Below are positions 1-10,888 of a stretch of DNA of 64,000 nt, one piece after another. The translations under genes and the position numbers were made by a program. Under the pieces are notes generated by a model. That model had not been told where the DNA came from. It was given only the letters and a program-made list of their open reading frames with translations, and ran no database searches. Source of the DNA: Corynebacterium yudongzhengii (lineage in GTDB: Bacteria; Actinomycetota; Actinomycetes; Mycobacteriales; Mycobacteriaceae); the NCBI RefSeq assembly GCF_003065405.1, contig NZ_CP026947.1, positions 1,612,001 to 1,676,000 of the forward strand, read 5' to 3'. Position 1 is the stretch's first letter; every line of letters begins with the position of its first letter.

Positions 1-42
1 GAAACGCAGCCACAACGCCGTGAAAAGAGAGGTAAGTCCCAG

Positions 43-1296
43 GTGGCGCCACGTTCCAGCACCCCGAGTAACAGCCAGGAGACCGCCTGGCCGGTGCATA
101 GACTCAACGAATCCATCAAGGGCTGGATCGATCGCCTCGGCTGGCTGTGGGTGGAGGGCCAGTTGACGCAGATCAATACGAAGCCGCGGTGGCGGTTTAG
201 CTATCTCACCCTGCGCGATACTGAGGTCGAGCAGTCGATCGAGCTCACCTGCCCCACCAGCGTTCTGCAGGAGCTGAGCAGCCCGCTTAACGACGGTGAC
301 CGCGTCGTCGTCTGCGGCCGTCCGGATTTTTATGTCGGCCGCGGGCGGTTGAGCATGCGGGTCAGTGAGATCCGGCACGTGGGCGTCGGCCAGCTGCTGG
401 CACGCATCGAGGCGCTGCGCCGCACCTTAGCCGCCGAGGGGCTGTTCGACCCGGCGCGCAAGCGGCGCCTGCCCTACCTGCCGCAGAAGGTCGGTCTGAT
501 TACCGGCCGCGGTTCGGCGGCCGAGCGCGACGTGTTGTCCGTGGCCAATGCCCGCTGGCCGGCCGTGCAGTTCGAGATCATCAACACCGCCGTCCAGGGG
601 GCGAGCACTGTCCCCCAGGTCATGGAGGCGCTCAAGCGTCTGGATCACAACCCGTCGGTCGACGTCATCATCATCGCCCGCGGGGGCGGCTCCGTGGAAG
701 ATCTGCTGCCGTTTTCCGAAGAGGCCTTGCAGCGTGCGGTCGCGCAGGCGCGCACGCCGGTGGTCTCCGCGATTGGGCATGAGCCGGATAACCCGGTGCT
801 CGACAACGTCACGGATCTGCGCGCCGCCACCCCGACCGACGCCGCCAAGAAGGTCGTTCCCGATGTCGCGGAGGAACGCGCCGTCTTAGAGCAGGCCCGT
901 GCCCGCATGGCCGGCGCGTTGCGCGGCTGGGAGCGCCGGGAACGCGAGGGCCTCAACGCGCTGCGCTCGCGCCCGGTGCTGGCTGACCCGATGCGCCCGA
1001 TTACGCAGCGTCGAGAAGAAATCGAGCGCGCCCGCAACCTGATCCGCCGCGACATCTCCTACCTGCTGCGCGGCGAGCAATCCCAGGTCGCCGGGCTGCG
1101 CGGGCAGGTCTCCGCCCTCGGCCCGGCCGCCACGCTGGCGCGCGGCTACTCGGTCGTTCAGGTGTTGCCGCGCGACGGCAGCGGGCCGGAGGTGGTCACC
1201 TCGATTGCCCAGTCGCCGCCGGGTTCGCAGCTGCGCATCCGCGTCGGCGACGGCTCGATCACCGCCGCTGCGATGTCCACCCAGCGCTCTGATTAA
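43..1296 (+). CDS. xseA: Exodeoxyribonuclease VII large subunit
   Basis: Catalytic large subunit of the ssDNA exonuclease ExoVII, acting in the cytosol in repair and recombination together with XseB. The 417-residue product has the family layout: an N-terminal OB-fold (about residues 25-110) followed by the catalytic core with GLITGRGSA (151-159), [11 protein letters not shown] (211-221), SAIGHEPD (242-249) and ATPTDAA (262-268). It is close to the usual family length. The start is a GTG preceded by an AGAGAGG Shine-Dalgarno-like stretch at 26-32. xseB follows 41 bp downstream on the same strand, so the two subunits are probably co-transcribed. Confidence 0.95.
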   Translation: MAPRSSTPSNSQETAWPVHRLNESIKGWIDRLGWLWVEGQLTQINTKPRWRFSYLTLRDTEVEQSIELTCPTSVLQELSSPLNDGDRVVVCGRPDFYVGRGRLSMRVSEIRHVGVGQLLARIEALRRTLAAEGLFDPARKRRLPYLPQKVGLITGRGSAAERDVLSVANARWPAVQFEIINTAVQGASTVPQVMEALKRLDHNPSVDVIIIARGGGSVEDLLPFSEEALQRAVAQARTPVVSAIGHEPDNPVLDNVTDLRAATPTDAAKKVVPDVAEERAVLEQARARMAGALRGWERREREGLNALRSRPVLADPMRPITQRREEIERARNLIRRDISYLLRGEQSQVAGLRGQVSALGPAATLARGYSVVQVLPRDGSGPEVVTSIAQSPPGSQLRIRVGDGSITAAAMSTQRSD

Positions 1297-1337
1297 CCAC
1301 ACCCTGATAAAACCACAACCCCGCAGGAGAGAACACG

Positions 1338-1619
1338 ATGACCGACAACACCGTAGGAGCTGGGCAGGTGCGCCAGGACGCGTTCACGCCCGTCGAGAAT
1401 TTAGGCTACGAGGAGGCCCGCGATGAGCTCGTGGAGATCGTGAAGATCCTCGAGTTAGGCCAGATGGGCTTGGACGAGTCGCTGAAGTACTGGGAGCGCG
1501 GCGAGGCGCTGGCGAAGCGCTGCGAAGACTACCTCGACGGCGCCGCCGCGAAGGTCGAGCGCGCACTCGGCAACGCGGAAAACGCAGGCGCGGAAGACAC
1601 AGACGCCGAGCAGGATTAG
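1338..1619 (+). CDS. xseB: Exodeoxyribonuclease VII small subunit
   Basis: Small subunit of ExoVII, needed in several copies per large subunit. The 93-residue product carries the family core [18 protein letters not shown] and [19 protein letters not shown] (about residues 25-68), predicted as a two-helix bundle. The N-terminus is about 20 residues longer than a minimal XseB and the C-terminus is acidic. A CAGGAGAG ribosome site lies just before the ATG. Its stop codon overlaps the convergent DUF4245 gene by 4 bp. Confidence 0.93.
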   Translation: MTDNTVGAGQVRQDAFTPVENLGYEEARDELVEIVKILELGQMGLDESLKYWERGEALAKRCEDYLDGAAAKVERALGNAENAGAEDTDAEQD

Positions 1620-2185
1620 TTCTCGACGGGCTCGCCATCCAAGGTGGCCTCGATGAGGGTGGCGAACTCATCGTCGGCGGCCACACCGTTGATCAGGTAG
1701 GTCACCCCGCCCTCGGTGAAGGACCAGAGATCGCGGACGTCCTCGTTTTCTGAGGTGTGCACCGACACCTCCACGCCGCGGATGTCCTCGGTGCGATCGA
1801 GGCTGCGCAGCTCGCCGTCGATACCGTCGACGGCTTCTTCTTCCGGCAAATCCGTCTGGACGAGCTGCAAGAAGCCGTTCTCCCCGGTGACGTAGCCCAC
1901 TACGGGCGCGGGAGTCTGGCCGATGCTGGTGCGGCGTGCGGAGTTCGCGGTCCAGTCTGCCGGGACCGTGGGAATGACGAGGTCGTAGTCGGCGGCGCCG
2001 GCTTCCAGAGATAAGAAGGTGCGCTCGTCGACCTCGTGCACAGGGCCGCTTTCGGGGGCGCCCGGGTTGAACGTGCACAGGCCGGTCGGCAGGATGATCG
2101 CGACGGTAAGGACCACGATCACGGCCATGGAGATGATCATGTCCCGGCCGGACTGGAAGATTCTGGGTTTCTCGTCGGTTGCCAC
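1616..2185 (-). CDS. DUF4245 family membrane-anchored protein
   Basis: 189-residue protein of the actinobacterial DUF4245 family, function unknown. A short cytosolic N-terminus is followed by one transmembrane segment (about residues 17-38, rich in I/V/L) and an extracytoplasmic domain. Motifs typical of the family are visible: [13 protein letters not shown] near residue 67 and the hydrophobic [16 protein letters not shown] stretch near the C-terminus. In corynebacteria and mycobacteria this family commonly lies between xseAB and glpX, as here. It is convergent with xseB and divergent from glpX. Assigned from family resemblance; no activity is proposed. Confidence 0.8.
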   Translation of the reverse strand: MATDEKPRIFQSGRDMIISMAVIVVLTVAIILPTGLCTFNPGAPESGPVHEVDERTFLSLEAGAADYDLVIPTVPADWTANSARRTSIGQTPAPVVGYVTGENGFLQLVQTDLPEEEAVDGIDGELRSLDRTEDIRGVEVSVHTSENEDVRDLWSFTEGGVTYLINGVAADDEFATLIEATLDGEPVEN

Positions 2186-2372
2186 GCCGTTCAGTATCGC
2201 ACGTTCTTAACGCGCGACTAAAGCCCGCCCCACCCCGGCGCACACCACCGGTCGGGCCGCCACATTCTCCCCCGCCGCCGGCGCGAAAGTGTCACAATGG
2301 AAGAAGAGAGGCGTTGCCTTTGGCGACAACGCCGGATCCTTTCTTCATCTTTACCCCGCCAGGAGGCGCGAC

Positions 2373-3389
2373 ATGTCGAATAATCACACGGAAGCACCGG
2401 ATCGTAACCTCGCGATGGAGCTGGTCCGAGTCACTGAGGCCGCAGCGCTGGCCTCGGGGCGGTGGGTCGGTCGGGGCCAGAAAGAGCGTGGCGACGGTGC
2501 CGCCGTCGACGCCATGCGCCACCTGGTCAACTCCGTGGAGATGGACGGCGTCGTCGTCATTGGCGAGGGCGAGAAGGACGAGGCGCCGATGCTGTTCAAC
2601 GGCGAGCGCGTCGGCACCGGCCGCGGCGCTGAGGTGGACATCGCCGTCGACCCGGTCGACGGCACCACCCTGATGGCCGAGGGCCGCCCGAACGCCATCT
2701 CCGTCATCGCGGCGGCGGACCGCGGCTCCATGTACGACCCCTCGGCGGTGTTCTACATGCACAAGATCGCCGTCGGCGCGGAGGCCAAGGGCGTGGTCGA
2801 TATCAACGCGCCGGTGAGGGACAATGTGCGCGCCGTCGCCAAGGCCAAGGGCATCGAGCCTTCCGAGGTGGTCACCGTGGTGCTGGACCGCCCGCGCCAC
2901 AAGGAGCTCATCCGCGAGCTGCGCGAGGCTGGCGCCAAGGTGCGCTTGATTTCCGACGGCGACGTCGCCGGTGCGGTCGCGGCCGCCCAGCCGCACACCA
3001 TGAACTCCGTCGACATCATGATGGGTATCGGCGGCACCCCCGAGGGCATCATCGCCGCGTGCGCCCTGAAGTGCATGGGCGGCGAGCTCCAGGGCAAGCT
3101 CGCCCCGACCGACGACGCCGAAGCCGCCAAGGCCCGCGCGGCCGGCCATGATCTCGACGCCGTGCTCACCATCGACGACCTGGTGTCCTCGAATAACTGC
3201 TACTTCGCCGCCACCGGCGTCACCAACGGCGACATGCTGCGCGGAGTGACCTACCGCGCGAAGGGCGCCACCACCCGTTCGCTGGTCATGCGTTCGAAGT
3301 CCGGCACGATCCGCCACGTGGAAGCTGAGCACAAGCTCGCGAAGCTGGAGGAGTACTCCGTGATCGACTACACCCGCCCGACGGAGTAA
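2373..3389 (+). CDS. glpX: Class II fructose-1,6-bisphosphatase
   Basis: Hydrolyses fructose-1,6-bisphosphate to fructose-6-phosphate, the essential gluconeogenic step in corynebacteria. The product has the lithium-sensitive phosphatase signatures [11 protein letters not shown] (about 64-74) and DPVDGTT (93-99), and the GlpX segment [21 protein letters not shown] chose the ATG at 2373 because an AGGAGG site sits 7 bp upstream and the resulting 338-residue protein matches the family. An upstream in-frame start at 2289 would add 28 unrelated residues. fum follows about 110 bp downstream on the same strand. Confidence 0.95.
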   Translation: MSNNHTEAPDRNLAMELVRVTEAAALASGRWVGRGQKERGDGAAVDAMRHLVNSVEMDGVVVIGEGEKDEAPMLFNGERVGTGRGAEVDIAVDPVDGTTLMAEGRPNAISVIAAADRGSMYDPSAVFYMHKIAVGAEAKGVVDINAPVRDNVRAVAKAKGIEPSEVVTVVLDRPRHKELIRELREAGAKVRLISDGDVAGAVAAAQPHTMNSVDIMMGIGGTPEGIIAACALKCMGGELQGKLAPTDDAEAAKARAAGHDLDAVLTIDDLVSSNNCYFAATGVTNGDMLRGVTYRAKGATTRSLVMRSKSGTIRHVEAEHKLAKLEEYSVIDYTRPTE

Positions 3390-3502
3390 CCCGCACGTGA
3401 ATTGCCCGGGCGGTGTTAGCACTGACACACGCCCGGCAATCTCACTATGGTGGGAATTTGAAAAGACAACCGCACTCTTTGAACAACGAAGGTGATTCGC
3501 TA

Positions 3503-4906
3503 ATGACCGAGCAGGACTACCGCATTGAGCACGACACCATGGGTGAAGTGAAGGTGCCGAAGGACGCCCTGTGGCGCGCGCAGACGCAGCGTGCCGTCGA
3601 AAACTTCCCGATCTCTGGCCGCGGCCTCGAGTCCGCCCAGATCCGCGCCATGGGCCTGCTGAAGGCGGCCTGCGCCCAGGTCAACAAGGACAAGGGCACC
3701 CTGGATGCGGAGAAGGCCGACGCGATCATCGCCGCCGCCAAGGAGATCGCCGAGGGCAAGCACGATGATGCCTTCCCCATCGACGTCTTCCAGACCGGTT
3801 CCGGCACCTCGTCGAACATGAACACCAACGAGGTCATCGCCTCGCTGGCTGCCCGCAACGGCGTGGAGGTCCACCCGAACGACCACGTCAACATGGGCCA
3901 GTCCTCCAACGACACCTTCCCCACGGCCACCCACGTCGCTGCCACCGAGGCTGCCGTCAAGGACCTCATCCCGGGCCTGAAGGTGCTGCACGAGTCGCTG
4001 AAGAAGAAGTCTCAGGAATTCGCGAAGGTCGTGAAGTCGGGCCGCACCCACCTCATGGATGCCACCCCGGTCACCTTGGGCCAGGAGTTCGGCGGCTACG
4101 CCCGCCAGATCGAGCTGGGTATCGAGCGCATCGAGGCCACCCTGCCGCGCCTGGGCGAGCTGGCCATCGGCGGCACCGCCACCGGCACCGGCCTGAACAC
4201 CTCCGCCGACTTCGGCGCGCTGGTCACCGAAGAGCTGAAGAAGCTCACCGGTCTCGACAGCCTGAAGGAGGCCGAGAACCACTTCGAGGCCCAGGCCAAC
4301 CGCGATGGCCTCGTCGAGTTCTCGGGCGCCATGCGCGTCGTCGCCGGCTCCCTGTTCAAGATCAGCAACGACATCCGCCTCATGGGCTCCGGCCCGCTGA
4401 CCGGCCTCGCCGAGATCCACCTGCCGGACCTGCAGCCGGGCTCGTCGATCATGCCGGGCAAGGTCAACCCGGTGCTGCCGGAGGCCGCCACCCAGGTCGC
4501 CGCGCAGGTCTTCGGCAACGACGCCGCCGTCGGCTTCGGTGGCTCCCAGGGCCACCTCGAGCTCAACGTGTTCATCCCGATGATGGCCCGCAACGTGCTC
4601 GAGTCCTCCCGCCTGCTGGCGAACATCTCGCGTGTCTTCGCCGAGCGCAACATCGACGGCCTGGAGGCCAACGTCGAGCGCATGAAGACCAACGCGGAGT
4701 CCTCGACCTCGATCGTCACCCCGCTGAACTCGGCGATCGGCTACGAGAACGCCGCGAAGGCCGCCAAGCACGCCCTCAACGAGAAGATCACCGTCCGCGA
4801 GGCCGTCATCGACCTCGGCTTCGTCGACGGCGAGAACCTCACCGAAGAGGAGCTGGATAAGCGCCTCGACGTGCTGAAGATGGCCAACACCGACCGCGAC
4901 AAGTAG
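3503..4906 (+). CDS. fum: Class II fumarate hydratase
   Basis: Oxygen-stable fumarase of the TCA cycle (fumarate + water to malate), a cytosolic homotetramer of the aspartase/fumarase superfamily. Signatures seen: [13 protein letters not shown] (about 99-111), the [13 protein letters not shown] segment, and the superfamily signature [12 protein letters not shown] near residue 315. The start at 3503 ([14 protein letters not shown]) has an AAGGTGA ribosome site and gives 467 residues, typical for FumC. An upstream in-frame start at 3413 has no family support. Downstream lies a 14-bp inverted repeat reaching into the next gene. Confidence 0.95.
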   Translation: MTEQDYRIEHDTMGEVKVPKDALWRAQTQRAVENFPISGRGLESAQIRAMGLLKAACAQVNKDKGTLDAEKADAIIAAAKEIAEGKHDDAFPIDVFQTGSGTSSNMNTNEVIASLAARNGVEVHPNDHVNMGQSSNDTFPTATHVAATEAAVKDLIPGLKVLHESLKKKSQEFAKVVKSGRTHLMDATPVTLGQEFGGYARQIELGIERIEATLPRLGELAIGGTATGTGLNTSADFGALVTEELKKLTGLDSLKEAENHFEAQANRDGLVEFSGAMRVVAGSLFKISNDIRLMGSGPLTGLAEIHLPDLQPGSSIMPGKVNPVLPEAATQVAAQVFGNDAAVGFGGSQGHLELNVFIPMMARNVLESSRLLANISRVFAERNIDGLEANVERMKTNAESSTSIVTPLNSAIGYENAAKAAKHALNEKITVREAVIDLGFVDGENLTEEELDKRLDVLKMANTDRDK

Positions 4907-4925
4907 GCACACAGCCTCTAGCCAT

Positions 4926-4980
4926 AAAGAACCGTTGTCTTAACGTCCGTTAACATCACGGGCGTGGACAACGGTTCTTT
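4926..4980. repeat. Nested inverted repeats at the fum / membrane-protein junction
   Basis: A perfect 14-bp inverted repeat (AAAGAACCGTTGTC at 4926-4939 and GACAACGGTTCTTT at 4967-4980) encloses a second dyad, TTAACG-TC-CGTTAA, at 4940-4953. The right arm overlaps the first codons of the next gene. It could be a long-loop terminator for fum or an operator for the downstream gene; the sequence alone does not decide. Confidence 0.6.
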
Positions 4981-5521
4981 TGCATATCTTGACCAGCGCA
5001 CCCCGAAAAACCGCCCGGTGATCATCGCCGGGGTGATCGTACTCATCCTCGCTGTCCTCGGCGCTATCGCCGCCGGCATCATCGCCGCCGGGCGTGACGA
5101 CGCCCAGCACCCCACCACCCCGGAGACCATCACGGTCACCGCCGCCCCGGAGCAGGAAGAGGACCCACGCGCCGAAGACGCAGATCGGCCCGCACCGGAT
5201 ACCTACGCCGGCAGCCTGGTCTCCGTCGCCGAGGATGACACCGCAGGGCGCAGCTGGCAGGCCGTGGCCACCTTCGCCGGCGATAACGCTCTCATGGTCT
5301 ATCCCTCGACCGGCTGCGCGATGTATCTCGAGGCCGAAGCAGACGGCCAGTGGAGCTCGCAGGCGCTCAGCGATGCCTGCGCCGGCACCGGGGCCTGGCA
5401 GATCACCTACCCAGGCGGCGGGCTCTTAGAGCTGGCCTTCGTCACCGACGATGAGCAGGTGTTAGTCGAGGGCACGCTCAGTGCCGTATCCGATCCAGCA
5501 GATACGGCGTCGGCTCAATAA
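4964..5521 (+). CDS. Hypothetical membrane-anchored extracytoplasmic protein
   Basis: 185-residue protein not assigned to a named family. It has a short basic N-terminus, one transmembrane helix at about residues 19-41 (VIIAGVIVLILAVLGAIAAG), an acidic Pro/Glu/Asp-rich linker (about 50-75), and a small globular C-terminal domain with two cysteines (TGCAMYLEA and SDACAGTG) that could form a disulfide outside the cell. The start is the GTG at 4964; no strong ribosome site precedes it and the start lies inside an inverted-repeat arm. It follows fum and is convergent, overlapping 44 bp, with the broken gene downstream. Confidence 0.7.
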   Translation: MDNGSFAYLDQRTPKNRPVIIAGVIVLILAVLGAIAAGIIAAGRDDAQHPTTPETITVTAAPEQEEDPRAEDADRPAPDTYAGSLVSVAEDDTAGRSWQAVATFAGDNALMVYPSTGCAMYLEAEADGQWSSQALSDACAGTGAWQITYPGGGLLELAFVTDDEQVLVEGTLSAVSDPADTASAQ

Positions 5522-6406
5522 TGAAGCCGTCCTCGCCGCCGGCATCAGAGATCGCCTCGATGATCCCGTCGTGCCACAAATAGATCCGCGGGGAGATGAT
5601 CCTGCTGGCCCGGAGGTGGGAGGTCACCACGTAGTTGACCGCCGCGAGGATCTGCATCGCGCGGGCGAGTTCCTCGCCGTAGCCGACCTCCCGCAGCACC
5701 ATCAAGTTGGTCACGGGCAGGGCGAAGAGCACCCCGTCGGCCGGGTTGATATCCGGGAAGAAGCGCTTAAGGAAGTCCTCCATCACCAGCGGCGCGCCCG
5801 CGATATACGGGGAGCGGCTGCGGATCAGCCAGGCGCCGGCCTGGTTATCGTCGTCCAAGCGGAACTCGGTCTCCGCGTCGAGGTGCGCGATCTCCTGGCG
5901 CAGGTTAGTCAACGCGGCGCGCCGCAGGGTCTCGAGGTCGTCGTAGGCCAGAAGCTCGTCGAGTTTTCCTGGGGTGACGGCCTCGCCGGTATCGAGCAAA
6001 AAGCATTCCTCCAGCCCCTCGGGGCCGTGTCGACGCTGTCGAAGGAGATGTCATCTGCCCCTTGCAGAACCAGCCTGAGCGCGCGGTAGGTGCTGGAGGT
6101 ATCGAGGTCCGCGGCCGCTTCCGCGGCGTCGATAGCCTGGATCAACGCCGTCACCCACTTCTCGACGTCCCCCGGCCCCTTATCCCTGGCCACCATCTCG
6201 ACGAGCTCGGTGGTGCGCACGATCAACGGCTCGCCCTCGCCGTGATAGACGTAGAGCTCATCGCCCACGAGCCTCACCTTGTAGCCGTGCGCGGTGAATT
6301 GCTTCTGCAGCACACGGCGAAGCTCGTTGGCGCGCTCGCGGCTGAGCCGGGGGAACTGCTTATCCGGTTGGGTGCGGGAACGTCGGAAGAACACGGTAGA
6401 GTCCAT
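5478..6406 (-). pseudogene. Hypothetical protein, frame-broken (single-base deletion)
   Basis: Two minus-strand reading frames are halves of one roughly 309-residue protein. The first (start ATG 6406, after a GAAAGGGG site) runs through SFDSVDTAPRG. The second resumes as FLLDTGEAVTPGKLDELLAY and continues to 5478. They join smoothly if one base is restored between about 5996 and 6026, for example in the CCCC run at 6015-6018 or the AAAAA run at 5998-6002. Nothing in the halves gives a function; the C-terminal part loosely resembles DUF1444/YtpQ-type proteins but I do not assert this. It is soluble, acidic and has no signal peptide. It may be intact in the organism if the break is a base-calling error. 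Confidence 0.65.
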
Positions 6407-6517
6407 CCCCTTTCTGTTTACCTACTTCACCGTAGCGGAGATCGGCGAGCGTCTCGGGATACGCGATGATATTATTTCGCTCCTGAGTAAATTTTTGCAC
6501 TGAGTGAAGGAGTTTTT

Positions 6518-7168
6518 CTGACCACCGCCACCTCCAGCCTCCGCGAGCGGAAGCGCCGACAGACTCGGCACCGCATCGTGGAGGCGGCGACCGCGCTCGT
6601 CGTCAAGCACGGCTTCGCCCACGTCACCGTCGACGACATCTGCCGCGACGCCGACATCAGCCGGCGCACGTTCTTCAACTACATGGACAGCAAGGACGAG
6701 GCCGTCTTGGGCACGATGCCCGCGCGCCTCGACAACGCCAGCGTCGAGAAGCTCATCAACACCGCCACCGACGATCTTGTCGACGCCCTGCTGGCCCACC
6801 TCGCCGTCGCCTTCGCAGAGGCGACTGATCTAGGCGACCGCGAGCTGCAGCAGCGCTTGCACGAGCGCCGCCGGGAGATCCTGGCGGCGGAGCCGACCGT
6901 CGCGCTGATCTCGCACGCGCGTTTCCGGGATCTGGGGGCTCACTTGCGGGAGGTCGTCGTCAAGCATCTCGACGCGCACCCGCACCGGCGCCGGCTGCCG
7001 CAAGAGCCCGTCGAGAAGGAGGCGGCGGTCACCGTCGGCCTCGTGCGTGAAGTCGTGCTCATTACCAGCATGAACGACCAGCCGAACAACGGAGATGCCG
7101 AGGAGCTACTCACACTGTGGCGCGCCAACGCCGAACAAATCACCACCGTCGCGAAAGGATATAACTGA
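6518..7168 (+). CDS. TetR-family transcriptional regulator
   Basis: Probable repressor of the adjacent DHA2 efflux gene. The N-terminal TetR HTH is clear (RERKRRQTRHRIVEAA, then VTVDDICRDADISRRTFFNYM), followed by a divergent all-helical ligand-binding domain. The HTH requires residues upstream of the first GTG (6578). The only good in-frame start is CTG at 6518, 5 bp after a GAAGGAG site, giving 216 residues; an in-frame TAA at 6488 closes off longer options. The stop overlaps the next gene's ATG (TGATG), indicating translational coupling. Confidence 0.85.
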   Translation: MTTATSSLRERKRRQTRHRIVEAATALVVKHGFAHVTVDDICRDADISRRTFFNYMDSKDEAVLGTMPARLDNASVEKLINTATDDLVDALLAHLAVAFAEATDLGDRELQQRLHERRREILAAEPTVALISHARFRDLGAHLREVVVKHLDAHPHRRRLPQEPVEKEAAVTVGLVREVVLITSMNDQPNNGDAEELLTLWRANAEQITTVAKGYN

Positions 7169-8703
7169 TGAGTCAGAAAAACGCTCCGCATGTAGGGCTC
7201 GTCTTCGCGTCGCTGATGACGACGATGCTCATGAGCTCGCTGGGCCAGATGATCTTCTCCACCGCCCTGCCGACCATCGTCGGCGAGCTCGGCGGCGTCG
7301 AGCACATGAGCTGGGTGATCTCCGCCTTTCTGGCGACGATGACCATCGCCATGCCCATCTCCGGCAAGATCGGCGACACCGTGGGCCGCAAGTGGGTCTA
7401 CATCATCTCCATCGGGCTGTTCGTGGTGGGCTCGGCCATCGGCGGGTTCGCCGACACCATGGGCCTGCTCATTCTGGGCCGCGCCATCCAGGGCCTGGGC
7501 GCCGGCTCGATGATGATTAACTCGCAGGCGATCATCGCCGAGGTCACCACCGCCCGCGAGCGCGGCAAGTTCATGGGGCTCATGGGCTCCGTGTTCGGCG
7601 TGAGCTCGGTGCTCGGGCCGGTGCTCGGCGGCTGGTTTACCGACGGCCCCGGCTGGCGCTGGGCACTGTGGATGAACATCCCGCTGGGTCTGCTGGCGAT
7701 CCTGGTGGCCACCCTCGTGCTCAACCTGCGCACCGGCAAGGCCCGCTGGCGCGACTACGATTACCTCGGCACCGCGTTGCTGAGCGTCGCGACGGCCACC
7801 CTCGTCCTCGTGACCACGTGGGGCGGGACCCAATACGCCTGGACGTCGCCGCTCATCCTCATCCTGGGCGCGGTCTCCGTGCTCGCCGGCCTGGCGTTCG
7901 TGTGGGTGGAGATGCACTCGAAGGACCCCTTGATCCGCATGGGGCTCTTCCGCCACCGCAACATGCTGCTGACCACGCTGTCCGGCGTCGTCATCGGCCT
8001 GGCCATGGTTGGTGTCCTCGCCTATCTGCCGACCTACTTGCAGATGGTCCACGGCCTCACCCCGACCACCGCCGGGTTGATGATGATCCCGATGATGCTG
8101 GGCCTGCTGGGCACCTCCACGGCAGTCGGCTTCATCGTCGCGCGCACCGGAAACTACAAGGTCTACCCGATCATCGGCCTGGTCCTCACCACCGTGTCGC
8201 TGGTGCTTTTGTCCACGATGACCGTCGAGACTCCGCTGAGCGTGCTGGGTATCTACTTCTTCCTCTTCGGTTTCGGGCTCGGCATGGTCATGCAGATCTT
8301 GGTACTCATCGTGCAGAACACGTTCCCGCTGCGCGTAGTCGGCCAGGCGACCGCCGCGAACAACTTCTTCCGCCAGATCGGCTCCGCGCTCGGCGCCTCC
8401 CTCGTCGGCTCGCTGTTCATCCACAACATCCAGAAAGAGATGCAGCACAACCTCCCGCTGGCCGCCGAGCGCGTCGGCGAGGAGGGGCAAGCCCTGGTAG
8501 AAAGCTTTGCGACGGGCGACGGCAGCTCACATCTGACCCCCGACGCGGTCGCCGAGCTGCCCGGCCCGCTGCTGGAGGCCATCGTGAACTCCTATAACGA
8601 CGGCCTGACCCCCATCTTCCTGATGCTCGCGCCGCTGACCTTCGCCGCGGCGCTCATCCTGCTGCCGATCAAGCGCGAGCGCCTCCGCGAGACGATCGAC
8701 TAG
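7168..8703 (+). CDS. DHA2-family (EmrB/QacA-like) MFS multidrug efflux transporter
   Basis: 511-residue integral membrane protein with about 14 predicted helices, the size and topology of drug:H+ antiporter family 2. Visible signatures: [14 protein letters not shown] (loop 2-3 motif A), [14 protein letters not shown] (motif B), and [18 protein letters not shown] (antiporter motif C). It probably exports lipophilic or cationic compounds using the proton gradient. It is co-transcribed with, and presumably regulated by, the upstream TetR gene (1-bp overlap). The 3' end overlaps the convergent PhoH gene by 4 bp. The substrate cannot be predicted. Confidence 0.9.
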   Translation: MSQKNAPHVGLVFASLMTTMLMSSLGQMIFSTALPTIVGELGGVEHMSWVISAFLATMTIAMPISGKIGDTVGRKWVYIISIGLFVVGSAIGGFADTMGLLILGRAIQGLGAGSMMINSQAIIAEVTTARERGKFMGLMGSVFGVSSVLGPVLGGWFTDGPGWRWALWMNIPLGLLAILVATLVLNLRTGKARWRDYDYLGTALLSVATATLVLVTTWGGTQYAWTSPLILILGAVSVLAGLAFVWVEMHSKDPLIRMGLFRHRNMLLTTLSGVVIGLAMVGVLAYLPTYLQMVHGLTPTTAGLMMIPMMLGLLGTSTAVGFIVARTGNYKVYPIIGLVLTTVSLVLLSTMTVETPLSVLGIYFFLFGFGLGMVMQILVLIVQNTFPLRVVGQATAANNFFRQIGSALGASLVGSLFIHNIQKEMQHNLPLAAERVGEEGQALVESFATGDGSSHLTPDAVAELPGPLLEAIVNSYNDGLTPIFLMLAPLTFAAALILLPIKRERLRETID

Positions 8704-10040
8704 CCCGCTCCCTCGAGCAGGTCGGTGACCAGCTCCGCGATGGCGGAGCGCTCGGAGCGCTGCAGGGTGATGTGGGCAAACAGGCTGTGGCCTTTGAGCT
8801 TCTCGATGACCGCCTGAATGCCGTCGTGGCGGCCCACCCGCAGGTTGTCGCGCTGGGCGACGTCGTGGGTGAGCACGACCCGCGATCCGCGCCCCAGCCG
8901 CGAAAGCACGGTGAGCAGCACGTTGCGCTCCAGCGACTGCGCCTCGTCGACGATCACGAACGCGTCGTGCAGGCTGCGGCCGCGGATGTGCGTCAGCGGC
9001 AGGACCTCGATGAGATCGCGGGCGTGAATCTCCTCCATGACGTTTTCGGAGACGAGCCCATCCAGGGTGTCGTAGACCGCCTGACCCCAGGGGTTCATCT
9101 TCTCGTTCTCGCTGCCCGGCAGGTAGCCGAGGTTCTGCCCACCTACGGCATACAGCGGGCGGAAGACGATGATGCGGCGGTGCTCGCCGCGCTCTAGAAC
9201 CGCCTCCAGGCCCGCGCATAGCGCGAGCGCCGACTTACCGGTGCCCGCCCGGCCGCCGATGGAGACGATGCCGACCTCGTCGTCGAGAAGCAGATCGAGT
9301 GCGATGCGCTGCTCGGCCGAACGCCCCGTGAGCCCGAAGGCCTGCTGGTCGCCGCGGACGAGGGTCACCTCGCCATCGCGACGCACCCGCGCCAGCGCCG
9401 ACTGGCCCTGCGGGCCGGTGAGCGTGAGGCCGCAGTGGATGGGCATGTCGGCGACGGCCTCGCCGAGGTTGGTGGCGCCATCACTGTAGAGCTCGGTGAT
9501 GGCGTCCTCGCTGACCTGCAGCTCGGCGTTGCCGCTGTAGCCGGTGAGCACGACGTCCTGGGCGTGGTACTCATCCGCCTGGAGGCCGACGGTGCCGGCC
9601 TTGACGCGCAGGGGCACATCCTTGGTAACGAGCACGACCTCATGGCCCTCGCGCTGCAGGTTGATGGCGCACGCCAGGATGCGGTGATCGCCCTCCGGGC
9701 CACGGAAGGCCAGAGGCAGCGCGTCCTGGTCCTGGTGGTTGAGCTCGACGCGCAGGCAGCCGCCTTCGAGGCTGGCGGGCACCGGCCGATCGAGGCGGCC
9801 GTAGGTGGCGCGCAGATCCTCGAGGATGCGCAGGGCCTGGCGGGCGAACCAGCCCAGCTCCGGGTGGTGGCGCTTGCCCTCGAGTTCGGTGACGACGACC
9901 AGAGGCAGCACCACGTCATGTTCCGCGAACTTCGTCAACGCCCAGGGGTCGGAGAGAAGTACGGAGGTATCGAGGACGTAGGTGGTGATGGTCCCGGTCG
10001 TCTCGGTGGAAGAGTTGGTGTGCTCGGTGCGGACGTCCAT
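8700..10040 (-). CDS. PIN-PhoH family ATPase/ribonuclease
   Basis: 446-residue protein of the PhoH2-like type: an N-terminal PIN nuclease domain ([12 protein letters not shown] at 21-32, acidic residues D24 and E53) fused to a PhoH P-loop ATPase domain with Walker [10 protein letters not shown] (262-270) and Walker B FVIVDEAQ (361-368). Family members in actinobacteria are reported RNA helicases/RNases. Its position near glyA, coaA and the isoprenyl transferase resembles other corynebacteria. The start ATG at 10040 follows an AGGGGAAA stretch. A roughly 195-bp gap to the LGFP lipoprotein contains no gene that I can see. Confidence 0.9.
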   Translation of the reverse strand: MDVRTEHTNSSTETTGTITTYVLDTSVLLSDPWALTKFAEHDVVLPLVVVTELEGKRHHPELGWFARQALRILEDLRATYGRLDRPVPASLEGGCLRVELNHQDQDALPLAFRGPEGDHRILACAINLQREGHEVVLVTKDVPLRVKAGTVGLQADEYHAQDVVLTGYSGNAELQVSEDAITELYSDGATNLGEAVADMPIHCGLTLTGPQGQSALARVRRDGEVTLVRGDQQAFGLTGRSAEQRIALDLLLDDEVGIVSIGGRAGTGKSALALCAGLEAVLERGEHRRIIVFRPLYAVGGQNLGYLPGSENEKMNPWGQAVYDTLDGLVSENVMEEIHARDLIEVLPLTHIRGRSLHDAFVIVDEAQSLERNVLLTVLSRLGRGSRVVLTHDVAQRDNLRVGRHDGIQAVIEKLKGHSLFAHITLQRSERSAIAELVTDLLEGAG

Positions 10041-10235
10041 CTCGCAGTTTCCCCTATGAGTGCCGGCCGAAGTCTGTGCAGTGTCTGTGCAAAAGGCCCG
10101 CCCTTCGCACCCGCCGGCACCGGTGGTGCAGGGCGTGACCGGCGAAAGCCGAGGTCATAGCATCAGCTTCCGTTGACTCCGAGGCTAAGCGGGGAAGGCA
10201 AAAATTACATTGGTGTGAGATGAACTTAAGGTAAC

Positions 10236-10814
10236 TTACTGGGCCGGCTCGATGGTGGAGTCGAAGTTACCCTCCGCGTCGCGCTCCCAGGAGATGACGC
10301 CGTTCTGGAACTCCTGGGTCCAGCCGTTGTCGGTCTCCTGCTCGGCGGCGACCGGCAGGCCGACCTCGCCGTCCATGCCGCCCTGCTCGTCCCAGGCGGC
10401 ACCGATCATGCCGACGAGCTCGACGGCGCCGGTGTCCTCCGAGTAGACGATGCGATCGCCGTTCTCGAACTTTGCGATGGAGCCGTTGTGGCCCTCCTGG
10501 ATGGTCTGCGGCTGGCCCCAGTCCTGCTCGCGCTCGGCGATAGCGTCGGCGAAGGCCTGCGGCACCAGCGCGGTGTTGCCGTCGGCCGTTTCGACGTCCA
10601 CGGTCTCCTCGGTCTCCGGGTCCTGGCCGGCGGCCTCGGCGCCCTCGGTCTCCTCGGCGGTGCTATCGGCCGTATCCTCGGCGGCGGTCTCGGTGCCGTT
10701 ATCGGCGCCGCCGTTAGCCTCACCGTTGTCCTCGGCGCAGGCGACGGTGGCGAAAGACAGACCGAGCACGGTCGCTCCGGCGAGCAGGCGGCGGGTCAGA
10801 GTGGTCGAGGTCAT
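10236..10814 (-). CDS. Secreted LGFP-repeat lipoprotein
   Basis: 192-residue exported lipoprotein. A signal peptide ends in a lipobox-like FATVAC (Cys at about residue 26), then a long acidic Glu/Ala/Thr linker (about 28-75). The C-terminal half has LGFP-type repeat features: WDEQGGMDGEVGLPVAAE followed by GWTQEFQNGVISW. LGFP repeats occur in corynebacterial envelope proteins and are thought to help anchor proteins to the cell wall. An AAAGGAAGG ribosome site precedes the ATG. Its partner in the envelope cannot be named. Confidence 0.85.
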   Translation of the reverse strand: MTSTTLTRRLLAGATVLGLSFATVACAEDNGEANGGADNGTETAAEDTADSTAEETEGAEAAGQDPETEETVDVETADGNTALVPQAFADAIAEREQDWGQPQTIQEGHNGSIAKFENGDRIVYSEDTGAVELVGMIGAAWDEQGGMDGEVGLPVAAEQETDNGWTQEFQNGVISWERDAEGNFDSTIEPAQ

Positions 10815-10888
10815 ATTCTTGCACCTTCCTTTAGTTGATGTTTCTCAAAATATTTCAAGTTTCCAGTGTAACGGTCTTCGCGCGGCGC

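Noticed and set aside
2292..3428. Long frame antisense to glpX
   Set aside because: Shadow of glpX; low-complexity His/Asp/Gly content and no plausible start signal.
6940..8490. Long frame antisense to the DHA2 transporter, rich in His/Asp/Gln
   Set aside because: Composition is that of the complement of a hydrophobic membrane gene; no homology pattern.
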